64,000 nucleotides of DNA from Manduca sexta (Eukaryota > Arthropoda > Insecta > Lepidoptera > Sphingidae): the NCBI RefSeq assembly GCF_014839805.1, contig NC_051130.1, positions 2,790,001 through 2,854,000 on the forward strand, written 5' to 3'. The position numbers were made by a program, and so were the translations under genes. The notes under the pieces are model-generated. The model searched no databases. It saw nothing but the letters and a program-made list of their open reading frames with translations, and was not told where the DNA came from. This document shows, one piece after another, positions 24,301 through 34,300 of the stretch. The number at the start of each line of letters is the position of its first letter. Within the stretch, counting starts at the first letter, position 1.

Positions 24301-26598
24301 AACATCAAGGCGTCGTTGTCAGCAACCAGTGTCTTCTACAATGGTGTAAGGGCTGATATGGTGAAGAAAACTGAAGGAAAGATCTTCGTGGGTCCACAGA
24401 AAAGTAAAACTTTAATTATTTTTTGTAATAAGCAATAATAATCAAATTTTATTCAGCCCTGGTTATATATTTGTTACAAATGGAATAAGATTGCGCCAGC
24501 AGCCATCTTGAAATGATGTGCGCATTTTTAAATCCATTTAATCAAAAACAAATGACAATTTGTAGCGCATTCAGCGGATTTAATTAATTTCAGTAATACA
24601 ATCACACATACAGTCAAAAAACGGCGATAGCCTAGTTGGTTGTGAAGCGGACTGCCGAGACGAATATCCGCAAGTTCAAAACCCAATGGCACACATCTCT
24701 GACTTTACTAAAATTATGTGTGTATTCTTTGTAAATTATCGCTTGATTTAACGGTGAAGGAAAACATTGTGAGGAAACCTGCACACCTGATAAGTTTTCT
24801 ACAGGAATTTCGAAGGTGTGTGAAGTCTACTAATCCGTAGTAGACCAGCGTGGTGGACTAAAGCCTAATCCCTCCCAGTAGTAGAGGAGACCCGTGCCCA
24901 ACAGTGGGACAGTAATAATACAGGGCTGATATTATAAATAACACAATCTGTAATCTCACATTTTTTTACAGAGGAAGTAATCAGCATCTTGGTGAGATCC
25001 GAGGATTATTTACCGAAGCTGGTAGAATACTGTAACATGAAGATATCTGCGATGGCGATCGTGGAGGAGACTAAACAGTCGTGGGCAGATGACGACGATT
25101 TCCAAATCCTCAAGCCTAACATTAACATTAAGGTAAGATTTGATATTTTTTTTATATTATATCAACGTTTATTAATCATTATATTAATTTGCCCTACTTT
25201 TTCTTTTTTCCATAAAAACCGTCTGAAATGTAACTAACATCAATTCGACAAATATTTTTCTGTCCAAACGATCTTGTAGTTATAACTATTATTTATATTA
25301 TATTATTTTGATACTTCAGCATATGTAAATTGAATTGTTGTTATTGGCTATCAAATTATTGTTAAATATTAATTGTTAACAGCTGTTTCTACCCTATCAA
25401 AATAAAAATATATAAAATAGTTATAACTATGGACAGAAAAATATTTGCCGAATTGATCTGAACTTAGCGGTTCTAAAATCCCGATTCTTTAATGTTTCTA
25501 TTCGATCCGTTAATGTTTCTGTAACAAATAACGCCCTTTATTCGTCTACATAATTTTTATTCTACATTATCCTTTCAGTTTAACGACGACCTAATCATCA
25601 ACCAGCCGTCGACAGTGGTATTGTCCCTAAGGAACCCTCTGGACCGGCCTCTCACTGGCTGCGAATTTCGTCTGACGTCATCGGGCATTACAGGCAGGAC
25701 CTTCCGTGTGCCAGCGGCTGACGTGGCGTCATACGAGGTCCTGCAAATTGAGCTCCCGATACAGCCTAACGTAAGTAACAGTCTATACATAAAAAGAAAT
25801 TGTTACAGCAAAACACAAAACATGCACTGAAAATTAAACAATTAAACAGTAGAACAATGTTTTTGCTGATCACAATGTGTCTGTGAAGTATTTCCTCACT
25901 AGGCAAGCCTGTATCAAGGAAACCGACCTAAGAAAAGAGGAAATAAGAAAGAATAATTAATTGTCGAGGTATATATAAAAAAAGTTTTTAAAACATATTC
26001 CATGTCCCACCTGCGATGCAAGGGGGTCACTATGCTGGGCGCGTAAAAAAAAACATTTCAAAGCACTGTTTTTCAGTGACAGTCCTAAGTACCATAACGG
26101 ATCTTATAATACTTGATAAAAAAAAAACCCTTTTTTTAATTCGTTCATAATTTTTAATCAGAATAAGGCCAAACACCATGCTGCCATGTCATAAGCAAAT
26201 TAGTATTTTTTCATAGTATCATAAAATTATTTATAGCACAGGCACAGGAAGTAAACCTTTGACAGTAGATACAGCCTATAGACAATTGAAATTGTCTGCT
26301 GATTGTAGTAAATCCTCGCTTCTATCTCATCATACAGGCATTGAAAAATAATATGTTAAACAACGACAATCAAGTTTTACCGACGACAGTCGATACCCTG
26401 ACCTGGGTACAATAGATATGCCGCGTGTCATTTTATTTATCTTGCCATCATGCTATCGCAACGTTGCGCAACATTCAAACATCTACATATTTTATTTTAT
26501 TACAGAAACTGGGCAAGATCAACTTCGTCGCGACGTTCAAGTCAGTTGAGCTCAGAGACATCAACGGAGCCGCCAGCGTAGAAGTAATGGAAGGATAA
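9317..26598 (+). CDS. Tg: Transglutaminase 1 (protein-glutamine gamma-glutamyltransferase), 14 coding exons
   Basis: Calcium-dependent acyl transferase that forms epsilon-(gamma-glutamyl)lysine cross-links between proteins; in arthropods the family acts in hemolymph clotting, cuticle and gut immunity. Coding segments: 9317-9387, 9804-9934, 10631-10749, 17134-17266, 17991-18174, 19671-19888, 21627-21836, 22150-22369, 22650-22808, 23283-23403, 24295-24403, 24972-25132, 25579-25770, 26506-26598. They sum to 2121 nt, giving 706 aa, close to the 690-760 aa usual for the family. Seen: N-terminal beta-sandwich (about 1-145), catalytic core (about 150-480) with YGQCWVF (Cys276), WNYHVW (His341) and [10 protein letters not shown] (Asp364), then two beta-barrels (about 490-706). 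Trp241 and Trp338 match the two tryptophans that line the active site in human TG2. There is no signal peptide, as expected for this family. An RGD tripeptide lies at 214-216. The start is the first ATG of exon 1; the 17 nt before it in that exon are open, so an upstream coding exon cannot be excluded for this copy. TG-2 lies 8.6 kb downstream with the same exon plan. Confidence 0.95.
9804..9934 (+). CDS. Tg: TG-1 coding exon 2 (residues 24-68)
   Basis: Beta-sandwich segment [20 protein letters not shown], a typical transglutaminase N-domain strand pair. Donor GTAAGC, phase 1. 131 nt, the same as in TG-2. Confidence 0.93.
9991..10299 (+). repeat. Repeat family C, copy 2
   Basis: Full length, in TG-1 intron 2, starting 57 bp after the exon 2 donor. 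Confidence 0.75.
10631..10749 (+). CDS. Tg: TG-1 coding exon 3 (residues 68-107)
   Basis: Beta-sandwich segment with [12 protein letters not shown] and HTWTAKL. Donor GTAAGT, phase 0. The following intron is 6.4 kb and filled with SINE and MITE copies; the TG-2 counterpart is 2.4 kb. Confidence 0.93.
10930..11169 (-). repeat. Interspersed repeat family D, copy 1
   Basis: Family D is about 200-240 bp, starting CTGGTGGTAGGATATTTTAT and CCGTCTGGATAGCGACCAC and ending in a CACCTGATGG-like box on the other strand. Imperfect palindromic ends suggest a MITE. This copy is reversed, in TG-1 intron 3. Confidence 0.6.
12058..12376 (+). repeat. SINE family A, copy 5
   Basis: One of the best preserved copies, with both internal promoter boxes readable (TAGCCTAGATGG, GGTTTAAATCC). 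Confidence 0.8.
12391..12602 (+). repeat. Repeat family D, copy 2
   Basis: Starts GCTGGTAGTTGGATATATTT, 14 bp after a family A SINE ends. Confidence 0.6.
13123..13420 (+). repeat. SINE family A, copy 6
   Basis: Diverged copy (GCGGACGCCTAGTTGGGAG ... ATACAGGGCTGGTATTATG) in TG-1 intron 3. Confidence 0.7.
13430..15187. other. AT-rich part of TG-1 intron 3, nothing recognised
   Basis: No exon-like frame, splice pair or bounded repeat that I can support. Open frames here are short and lack codon bias. Confidence 0.5.
15188..15334 (-). repeat. SINE family A, copy 7, 5'-truncated
   Basis: Only the 3' half (CAGCCCTGTATTATATACTG onward, reversed) is present; the tRNA-like head is lost, as in incomplete reverse transcription. 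Confidence 0.7.
16876..17042 (+). repeat. SINE family B, copy 2, 5'-truncated
   Basis: Body only (GGGTTTTTCTACTCTGTATC ... CATACCCCTTCGAAGTTACA); ends about 90 bp before TG-1 exon 4. Confidence 0.7.
17134..17266 (+). CDS. Tg: TG-1 coding exon 4 (residues 108-152)
   Basis: End of the beta-sandwich and the linker into the core: [20 protein letters not shown], then [11 protein letters not shown], the NPW motif that opens the catalytic core. Donor GTATGG, phase 1. Confidence 0.94.
17991..18174 (+). CDS. Tg: TG-1 coding exon 5 (residues 152-213)
   Basis: Core start: [28 protein letters not shown]. At 184 nt it is 12 nt longer than its TG-2 equivalent; the four extra codons lie in the [13 protein letters not shown] loop. 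Donor GTGAGT, phase 2. Confidence 0.94.
19159..19352 (+). repeat. Repeat family D, copy 3
   Basis: GCTGGTGGTAGGATATTTTA ... AGGTGCAGTGGTGTCTC, in TG-1 intron 5. Confidence 0.65.
19671..19888 (+). CDS. Tg: TG-1 coding exon 6, catalytic Cys and RGD (residues 213-286)
   Basis: Opens with [17 protein letters not shown] (RGD at 214-216) and ends with [13 protein letters not shown] carrying nucleophile Cys276. GRWDGQY holds Trp241. Donor GTCAGT, phase 1. Confidence 0.96.
21627..21836 (+). CDS. Tg: TG-1 coding exon 7, catalytic His (residues 286-356)
   Basis: [20 protein letters not shown], then [19 protein letters not shown] with catalytic His341. The loop before it ([14 protein letters not shown]) is six residues longer than in TG-2. 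Acceptor TAATAG directly before TTTGCAG; the second AG is out of frame. Confidence 0.95.
21930..21985 (-). repeat. Repeat family D, short fragment
   Basis: About 50 bp around CAATTATGCCGGCCTGCTTT, in TG-1 intron 7. Confidence 0.4.
22150..22369 (+). CDS. Tg: TG-1 coding exon 8, catalytic Asp (residues 356-429)
   Basis: [20 protein letters not shown] with Asp364, 23 residues after the catalytic His as in human TG2, then [12 protein letters not shown] and the VNADLMRW segment. Donor GTGAGT, phase 2. Confidence 0.95.
22650..22808 (+). CDS. Tg: TG-1 coding exon 9 (residues 429-482)
   Basis: [14 protein letters not shown] and the acidic [18 protein letters not shown]. In the family this D-x-T..YKY-x-EG-(S/T) stretch provides calcium ligands at the end of the core. 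Donor GTTTGT, phase 2; TG-2 uses the same non-canonical donor. Confidence 0.93.
23283..23403 (+). CDS. Tg: TG-1 coding exon 10 (residues 482-522)
   Basis: Start of beta-barrel 1: [29 protein letters not shown]. Donor GTGAGA, phase 0. Confidence 0.92.
24295..24403 (+). CDS. Tg: TG-1 coding exon 11 (residues 523-559)
   Basis: Beta-barrel 1 strands: [20 protein letters not shown]. Donor GTAAAA, phase 1. Confidence 0.91.
24621..24936 (+). repeat. SINE family A, copy 8, just upstream of TG-1 exon 12
   Basis: Full length (ACGGCGATAGCCTAGTTGG ... CAGGGCTGATATTATAAAT); 36 bp separate it from exon 12. Confidence 0.8.
24972..25132 (+). CDS. Tg: TG-1 coding exon 12 (residues 559-612)
   Basis: End of barrel 1: [35 protein letters not shown]. 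The acceptor is 36 bp downstream of a SINE (24621-24936). Donor GTAAGA, phase 0. Confidence 0.92.
25579..25770 (+). CDS. Tg: TG-1 coding exon 13 (residues 613-676)
   Basis: Beta-barrel 2: [20 protein letters not shown], the family's N-P-L-x-x-x-L-x-x-C strand. Donor GTAAGT, phase 0. Confidence 0.94.
26506..26598 (+). CDS. Tg: TG-1 coding exon 14 (residues 677-706, stop)
   Basis: Last strands of barrel 2: [20 protein letters not shown], ending in EVMEG and TAA at 26596-26598. Confidence 0.94.
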   Translation, partial: KLGKINFVATFKSVELRDINGAASVEVMEG

Positions 26599-26758
26599 AA
26601 TATTCATAATGATGCTTTATAAAGCGTTTTTTTAAAGATCATAATGAAAATATCCCAATGTACTGGCATAGCCTAGTTTGGGTACCATTGGTAAACTATA
26701 TTTTTAGTAATTTGTTAAACCACTGTTTGTAACTATAAACAACATTATGTTATTTTTC

Positions 26759-26764
26759 AATAAA
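26759..26764 (+). terminator. TG-1 polyadenylation signal
   Basis: AATAAA about 160 nt after the stop codon, the first canonical hexamer downstream of the gene. Confidence 0.7.
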
Positions 26765-26830
26765 ACTTATTATTATTAACATTGCTAAGTCACAAGAGAT
26801 TATAAGCTTATACGGTACTTACCGACATTC

Positions 26831-26974
26831 TAATAAACGATCCCAATCGCTTTTTCAATATATCTCAAAATGGACCAATCAGAACAAAGTATTTTTGACA
26901 TGTTCACAAATGAGTTATTTTGATTGGTTCATTCTCGGAACGGATTGAAGATTGAGATTGGGATCGTTTATTGA
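26831..26974. repeat. Fold-back (MITE-like) element after TG-1
   Basis: Ends are inverted copies of AATAAACGATCCCAATC (17 bp) and the arms stay partly complementary inwards (GGACCAATCAG / GATTGGTTC). Starts about 70 bp after the TG-1 polyadenylation signal. Confidence 0.7.
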
Positions 26975-28120
26975 AAACAGCTGTTAGTCATTTAGTTATA
27001 AAAAAAAATAAAAAATGTTAAAAATATATGAAAGTTCCATACATGGCTTTTGAGTGTTAAAAACACAACGGTAGCTTTATTTTTAGGTTAAGCAATTATA
27101 ATCTTGTATCCAGATTTTTAAGTCATTTATACTTTTTATATAATTTTATATATTTAAGACAGCATTATAATAAAATGTTAAAATTAATTCTGGTGTTTTT
27201 AATAACCGACTTCGAGAGGAGGTTTCTACAAAATGATCTTTTCTATGCTCAGCGATCATTTTATTTTTCAATTTCAATCATTATATTGTATGTTTCCACA
27301 TATATCATAATTATCTAGATTTAAATGATTTTTTTTGGTTCCGGTTAGCTTCAAGATAATCCCATATCATTCAAGATGGCATTGGACCTAGGTTATCAAA
27401 AATTCATAAAGGACCTTCCCAAAATCAAAAATCTTATGAATCATTCTGTTTTCGTTGGTTTTAAGCAGTATTTATTTTTTAAATACACTAGCTTTTGCTC
27501 GCGGTTCTGCCCGCGTGCAAGAGTTTCCCGGGATACATTTTTTTCCGACTTACTTGATATGTATATTATATGTACATTATATTATGACCAAATTACACAA
27601 AATTATTATAAATTGTAGCCTATGTGTTATTCTGATGTATAACCAGTATTACTGTAAAGATTCATCCAAATCCGTTCTATGAAAAAAGGGGTCTTTGAAA
27701 AAAAAAAACGTTTGGGAACCTCTGGAGTAAATATTTTTGCAACTTAGGATTGACTATTGCCATCTGGCGTAATTATTGGGCGTTATTCCATAATGGTCAA
27801 TCACTGGTAGATGAGCGTTTGGTCTAATTGTCTACTTCATCTTGTAGTCCCAGCGATGATGACTAGATGGCGCTGAATGTTAATTGTGCTGCCACAACTT
27901 TATCTATGTAGTTTATATACGTTCGCCCATTTCTCATACATTCATTGGTTCATTACAAACCTAAAAATAATTAAAGATTTTATTACATATAATACAAGTT
28001 CACATAGTAACAATAGTATTAAAGTCACTGATATTACGTACAACTAGTACGGCATACGTAGATAATATTCGCCACAGCACTTAACGAGTGCCATATTTTT
28101 TTATAAAACATCAAGACAGT
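26975..28120. other. Intergenic, between TG-1 and TG-2
   Basis: AT-rich. Contains a retroelement tail fragment (about 27485-27690, ACTAGCTTTTGCTCGCGG) and a lone hAT-like end TTTGGGAACCTCTGG near 27709. No gene seen. Confidence 0.5.
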
Positions 28121-28193
28121 AATGCTATACCTATTATTTTATTTATTTTATTTTGCGAGTAACTAAAATAAATAAAATAATAGGTATAGCATT
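28121..28193. repeat. Perfect 29-bp stem hairpin
   Basis: AATGCTATACCTATTATTTT and the following 9 nt are repeated exactly in inverse around a loop of about 15 nt. AT-rich stem. Confidence 0.85.
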
Positions 28194-28871
28194 GTTTGTG
28201 GGTACACAAGAAAACTTATACTATGTTAGTGATAATTAAACCTTTAAAGCGAGGAATGACACTTCAATCCATCAGAGATAGCGCAACATTATTTTATATA
28301 CAAATAATAAACGTATTTTATAATTACAGATAAAATATTGAAAAACATAACATCTATGAAAACATAAAAATTAAATAAGATAAATCATGTTATTGTGAGG
28401 ATTATGAAAGTAATTTGTAAATCTTGTATCTAAAGACGGGGTAAGAGTCATAAAACAGGTGTAATTCTTTAAAATATTTTAAAACTGATTGTATTACTTG
28501 CAAATTCTAGTTCAGGGTGATTGAAGACCCGAGTTAAACTGTTACAGTTAAACTCAGAATTACAGAAAATCCTAAAGTTTTGCTGTAATATCTAAAATTT
28601 ACGGACTACAAAAGGCAAAAGTCTGAAATATTTTGGATGATCTTTCACTTAGAAGTTTTATCACCACCTACCATTGGCGAAGGGTTCAAATAACCCGATC
28701 CCTGCCAGCTTCCCTTTCGTTATTTATGTAAAATATAATTATTATTAGCACGTTTTACAGACTGCATTTATGCAAAATTTATAAGAACCTTTGGCGTATA
28801 TCGGGTTTAAATTTTTATCCTTCGTCTCTATCACCTTTTGGGTAAGTCATAGGTTTTCACCCAAAGACTTC

Positions 28872-29260
28872 CCCCGTATTCATAGACGTTTCTTTATCTA
28901 AGGACGGATTAAAGATGTGACAAGTCTTTTTTCCAGTGCTGGGCCCTTATTCTCTATCCCGCACGTTATTTTAACAGTGCGTAACAAGCACGTAACACAA
29001 CGCGTCATGTTTAGGACTATAGAAATTTGGCTAACAGAATACCATTCCACGCACATTCCTCGAAGATAACATGACACGGCCGCGTTACGCGTTTACACTA
29101 TCATACAGAATAAGGGCCCTGACGGCATGACAGCCTTCGCAGTGCGTAGACATAGGGCCGTTGTGACAACGGTCCTATGGTCGTCAGCGCTGAGAAACAG
29201 ACTTGTTATCACAGCTATACTTCGTCCTTAGATAAAAAAAAACGTCTATGAATAAAGGGG
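28872..29260. mobile_element. Inverted-repeat MITE carrying another MITE
   Basis: Outer arms of about 34 bp (CCCCGTATTCATAGACGTTT ... AAACGTCTATGAATAAAGGG) with a complete second element (28941-29119) inside. No coding capacity. Confidence 0.75.
28941..29119 (-). mobile_element. MITE family E, copy 1 (nested)
   Basis: 179 bp with inverted ends GGGCCCTTATTCT / AGAATAAGGGCCC. The interior matches the copy at 49889-50080 in reverse orientation along its full length. Confidence 0.8.
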
Positions 29261-29813
29261 TTAGTAAATATCAATAACACCAGTGGCGAAGGGTGAAGTT
29301 TTCCCAAAGTGAATCCGACACATAATATAGTTCGGTAGCTGGAAGTCGTTGTAATGATAATTAGGTATTACATAAATTACGAAATAGAAGTCGGCAGGAA
29401 TCGGATTATGTATTTCTTCAACGTGGATAAACGCACTATGTGTTAAAACTTTCATCATATTAATTCTCAGGTTGATTAGATTATTTAGTATCGGTGTTTT
29501 TTTTTAGCATCTAAGGGATCAGATGTTGACTGCGGGGGCATTCAACACCGAGAGAAACCTACGAACGGAATAATGGTTTCCGCCGGATTAACGACTGCAG
29601 GACCTTGGAGGAAAGTTGAGAGGAGATAGTTCGGAAAGAAGTGTGGGGAAGAAGAAGGAACCCTCATAAGATGGGAGGAAAGAGCCAGGCCAGGAATAGG
29701 AATGTTCGAGAGCCATATATAAGCCTCAATGTGAATAAACAACCATGAGGTATACACACATAATCGCGTGCCTAGGGCCGCGACAAATGTCCGCCCAAGA
29801 ATTTCCTCGGAGG

Positions 29814-30204
29814 CAGGGCCGTAGCTAGACTTGAATTTAAGGTAGGGCAGCTGTTATTACAAGCAGGGAGGAAATAAAAATGTTACTAGATCTGATCTGC
29901 TCAATCGATTTTTGGTTTTGTTGGTCTTGACTTGTGAACGTGACTAAAAAAAATAAAAAAATATGTTTAATACTTACGTAATTATTAAGGTAATATACAG
30001 ATTGTAACAAAATTCACTTAAATCTCGAAAGAGGGTAATTCCACCCATCAATACGAATAACTCTTACTATGGGACCAACTTCCAAATAGTAAAATAAAAA
30101 ACCCGCTGCTCCATATATTTTTATTGAGTAGTAATGTACAATTTAGTTGATTATTAAGGTAGGGCATGGCCCCACAATGCCCCCCCCCCCTAACTACGGC
30201 CCTG
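29814..30204. mobile_element. hAT-type non-autonomous element with 8-bp target duplication
   Basis: 391 bp with terminal repeats CAGGGCCGTAGCTAG and CTAACTACGGCCCTG, flanked by a perfect 8-bp duplication CTCGGAGG (29806-29813, 30205-30212). CAGGG ends with an 8-bp duplication define the hAT superfamily. A poly-C run lies near the right end. No transposase remains. Confidence 0.88.
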
Positions 30205-30212
30205 CTCGGAGG

Positions 30213-31551
30213 GTTAGATTAGGTTAAAACTGTGAATATTGACAAACATTTTAATATCCTTTAAGTGCATTCCGATACGATTTTTGTTTTATTTTTGTTA
30301 TAAAAACTACTTGCACCATAAGAGCTTGATTGATATGTTATTAAAATAAACGATTTCGAAATAAATCAATTGTTTCATTTTAAAACCAGTAGTAGAAATA
30401 ATAATAATAATAGCAGGCAGATGTTCTTTTGTTCCCTAATGGTCCCTTGGGTATTTGGGTATTAATGAGAGTACAAAAAAAGTATTATGAACCTTATAAA
30501 CACACGTTCTGATGACGTTGCAATGAACATTGCTTAACATTGAATTTCTTAACATTTTCGCTTATAACTTTTTTATTTATAGTTCTACGACAAAAGTTAC
30601 TAAACCAAAGTTGTAGAGAATTTAATTTGCAACAAAAAATGTTTATACATTTTTTTGTCAGATAAATAGTTTAAGAGATACATCGTAAAAACCATTTCAA
30701 CCCCTATTTTCAAGATGGCGGCCGTGGGACAAGGGTGGCGACCCCACAAACTTGGTTTTAGCTTTAGACTGACCCCCCCTACACTTAAAAAAAATAAAAT
30801 TGCGTCCTCTAAAAAACGCAACCCCAAATGTAACTTTTCTATGGACTATAAATATTACGATGAATTAGATTAACATGACATATCGACAAAACATAAAAAT
30901 AGGATAATATAAAAAAAAGTGTGTGTGTACTTTTGTACGCACGTAAGAAGTAATACTTCTTTGGTGTAACAAGATAAAAATATTTCAAAAAATTTTATTC
31001 TTCGCGTTATCCTATTTTTGTAGAGAAAACGACACTCATAATAGTAAAAAAGGTATTTAATACATTGAAGAAAGTTTTATAACGCATTATCTAGTTAAAT
31101 CAATTTGATTTAAATATCATAAAATAATGAATTTTTTCCGGACTTGAATAATCATTATTTTTAAATTTATTTGTACACTTATTACATATTAAATAATACT
31201 GTAATAATTTAACAAATGACTAGCTAATTTCATGGTATCGGTTTTTCATGACGGTGTGCGCGCGCATCGTAAAAATTTACTCTTAATTTTTTCCTTAACG
31301 CACCAAAAGACGTATATGTAACTTCAAAAATCCTTTTATCCGCACCGTCCAGCTCAGGGGGGAAAAGGCGCGCCTACACCCAGCACGAAGCTATTTATAC
31401 TCTACATAGAATGACAATTCGTGACATCAGCGTTCCACAAACTATACCTCATAATGACGTCTGTAACTTGATAAAAGTCGCAGAAACACGCTGGAGGCAA
31501 TCCCAATTTGGAATTCGGTTTGGAAATCTTCAGGGAAAGCATTTTTTTTCT
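30213..31551. other. Intergenic, no gene recognised
   Basis: AT-rich, with a TGTGTGTG and a GTGCGCGCGC micro-repeat. I see no conserved coding frame. Confidence 0.5.
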
Positions 31552-31848
31552 TTGCTATTAATTATGAGACGAGCTTGCTGTTCGCCTAATGGTAAGCGAT
31601 ATGACCGCCCATAAACAGTAAAAACACCATCCAACACCTTGAATTATAAAGTATTATTTGTTATTCCACTGCGCTCGCCATCTTGAGACGTGAGATGTTA
31701 ATCTCATTATGTCCAGTAGTTACACTGGCTACAATGTCCTTCAAACCGGAACACAACAGTGACTACACACTGCTGCTTAGCGGCATAAATATACATTGCG
31801 GTGGTACCTACCCAGGCGGACTCTCACATATGAGAGACCTACCACTAG
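31552..31848 (-). repeat. Repeat family C, copy 3
   Basis: Nearly full length and reversed (GAGACGAGCTTGCTGTTCGC ... TCACATATGAGAGACCTACC). Confidence 0.75.
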
Positions 31849-32389
31849 TAAGAGTATATTGAGCATTGGACTTTATGTGGGTATAATGATGTTGCTCGCA
31901 ACTAGCCAGTATTTGGTGGTGCCCTCAGGGAGGAGGGAGGGTGTTGGAGGCAATCCTATTTTGACGACTCGATCTGGAAATCTTCGGGGAAACCATATGT
32001 TGATCATTGGACTTTACATGGTTCTCAGGGGTGGACGGAGGGGACGGTGATTTGGACATCCATCCGAATCGTACGCTTATTTGCAGCAGGATAGGAGGCC
32101 TTTTTAAGACACACTCTTGTGATACAGAAACTATGTGTCTACCATAAACGTAAATTAGAATTGAGTTCTTTTTTAGGTACCGTTATGCAATATAAACATA
32201 TTACTGTGATATTAAAATGAACAGCAAATTACGTTGCTCGTGTATTAACACTATAATTTCTTATTAACTCATTAAAGCCTTTAGATAGTGAAATGCTAAG
32301 ATGTACTAAAATGTGTAGGTGAATGAAAATTTCATTGGGTTTCATTCAACTATCCTAGTCCTATTTAGATTTGTATAGACGTAATTTTT

Positions 32390-32480
32390 ACATGAGCACG
32401 AAGGCTGCAAAGTCTTCGAAACGTCGGAAGAAAACTAAAATAATGAAATCGCGATAAAATCCGAAAAATAGTTTAATTTT
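32390..32480 (+). repeat. Repeat family H (GAAGGCTGCAAAGTCTTCGAAAC), copy 1
   Basis: About 90 bp from CGAAGGCTGCAAAGTCTTCG through GCGATAAAATCCGAAAAATA to a TTAATTTT end. The same unit recurs at 15705-15760 (reversed), 40972-41056, 56347-56511 and 57755-57832. Confidence 0.65.
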
Positions 32481-33287
32481 ATAAGAAATCTTATTCTTCT
32501 ATATCTTAAGTTTTCTTTTTTTTTTTAAATCTTTATTTAAGGGGCTTGGTCATTATTTCACGACTATGTCGCTCCGTACGTCCACTTTTACCTACGCCCA
32601 CAATTTTTTTATAAAATCAAAATATTTTTTTAATAACCCGTTAGCCTCTTCCGATACAGGAATGGACAAAAAGCTATTTATGCTGCCCACATTAAAGCTC
32701 AAAGTATGAGGCCCACTCCGCAATCTTAAGTTTGATCTTATATTTCATAAGAAATCATTATATAAATACTTGTCGGAGATTGGGGATAGACGTATCAAAA
32801 AGCGGACCTTTCCCATCTCTGACCCTTAAACTTTACCCACCCAATGTGACATTGTATACCAAACTTATATCGATAATAAAAGTTTCCCCCTAGTCTTATC
32901 ATTTGTATTGAAAAAAAAAAAAACATATAAATACTAATATGGATAAATGCGGTCTGCAGATCGTTGTAATGATAACTAGATTTTATATAAATTATGAAAA
33001 GAAAGCCGGTAAGAATCGGGTTATACGGATCCTTAGCCACTGAAAAAAAAGATTTGGGGACGCTTTTGCTTTTTCGTTTTATTCTTCGTACAAGATTTTT
33101 TTTTAACCGACGGGTGAAAGCCTAATTGACTCAAGCGACATTTTCTTGTGACACCAAGTTTCATACATATTTAAAATCAGCACGTGTGGTCACGACATCC
33201 CTTCAAGAAATTCAGCACGTGTTTTCTGTTTTTTTTAAATTACTTAAAATTTTTCGAAAAAACATGCCGCGTAAGTCAATTACCCTT

Positions 33288-33546
33288 ACACACACAACAT
33301 CACGCATTTATCCCAGAAGGGGTATACAGAGGTGCAACCAGAGCACCCACTTTTCGCCAAGTGTGTTCCGCCCCATGATGTGATAGGGGGCGAGCCTATC
33401 GCCATATCGGGCACAAATTTCTGACTCCGGACTGATACTGAGCAGAAAAACCCAAATATTACTTTGGCCGACCCGGGATTCGAACCCAGGACCTCAGAGC
33501 GCTGTCGTTCCACGCATGCAGTACAACAACGCCACCAAGGCAGTCA
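33288..33546 (-). repeat. SINE family B, copy 3, full length
   Basis: The best copy: on the - strand it begins with a tRNA-like head containing GGTTCGAATCCCGGGTCGG and runs to CCCCTTCTGGGATAAATGC. The head resembles a tRNA but the body shows it is a SINE. Confidence 0.8.
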
Positions 33547-34164
33547 TTAGCCTTACACCCGTCGAAATATTACCAAAATATGGCGAGGTTTTTTATTTCC
33601 CTAGTCAAGCTATATATAACTATTTCATGTATTAACTGCCCTAGGTACATAAGTGCCGCTACTACACTTGATTTTTTGCCACCGCGTTATTGGGCGTCTG
33701 CATTTGGAACACATTTTAAACAGATTCAAAAGGAAGGCATTCACGTCTTCATATTAATTTATGTTTATTCAGCCTTAATTTTCAGTTTGTCCAATTGAAA
33801 TTATTACTTATACGTTCGATTTGTTACAGTTTTGAAATTGCTTCGTTTTAGTTTAATTGATATCGACTTTAGATATTTTGAGTCATAAATTGTTACACAC
33901 GTTTAGGGCCCTGCTGAGTGTGCCTCCTGGAAAGTCCTCCATTGAGAAGGTAATTTGTTTATGACTTGTGTACTACGTGTTATTTTTGCGGTTACACAGT
34001 TAGTTGTAAAATTAGTTTCTTCGGAATGTAAAATATTGGATAAGAAATGTTTACCCCCTTATACAATGTTGATTTTTTTGCTTTTACAAAGCCATAATAC
34101 CAAAAATATATCGAATAAGTTCGAGATACGGACAGATATTGCATAATTCGACCCATTTTTTTAT

Positions 34165-34300
34165 ATTGCGTCATGACTGCCATGAGGTCGCCGGTTTGAA
34201 TCCCGGATCGGGAAAACTGGTTATTATTCGGTATATCTGCTCAGCATCACCCCATCCTTCCCAGAATTTGAACCCTATTATCGTAATGATAAGCTGCAAT
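34165..34300 (+). repeat. SINE family B-like fragment
   Basis: GACTGCCATGAGGTCGCCGG and GAATCCCGGATCGGG resemble a family B head; the body is diverged. Confidence 0.4.

Noticed and set aside
33460..33546. tRNA gene on the - strand
   Set aside because: A tRNA-like head with a good B box is present, but it continues into the family B SINE body that recurs several times; no true tRNA anticodon arm was established.
33900..33950. Candidate TG-2 5' UTR exon ending in GAGAAG/GTAATT
   Set aside because: A plausible donor follows a moderately GC-rich stretch, but nothing else supports it; I cannot place the 5' UTR of either TG gene without transcripts.
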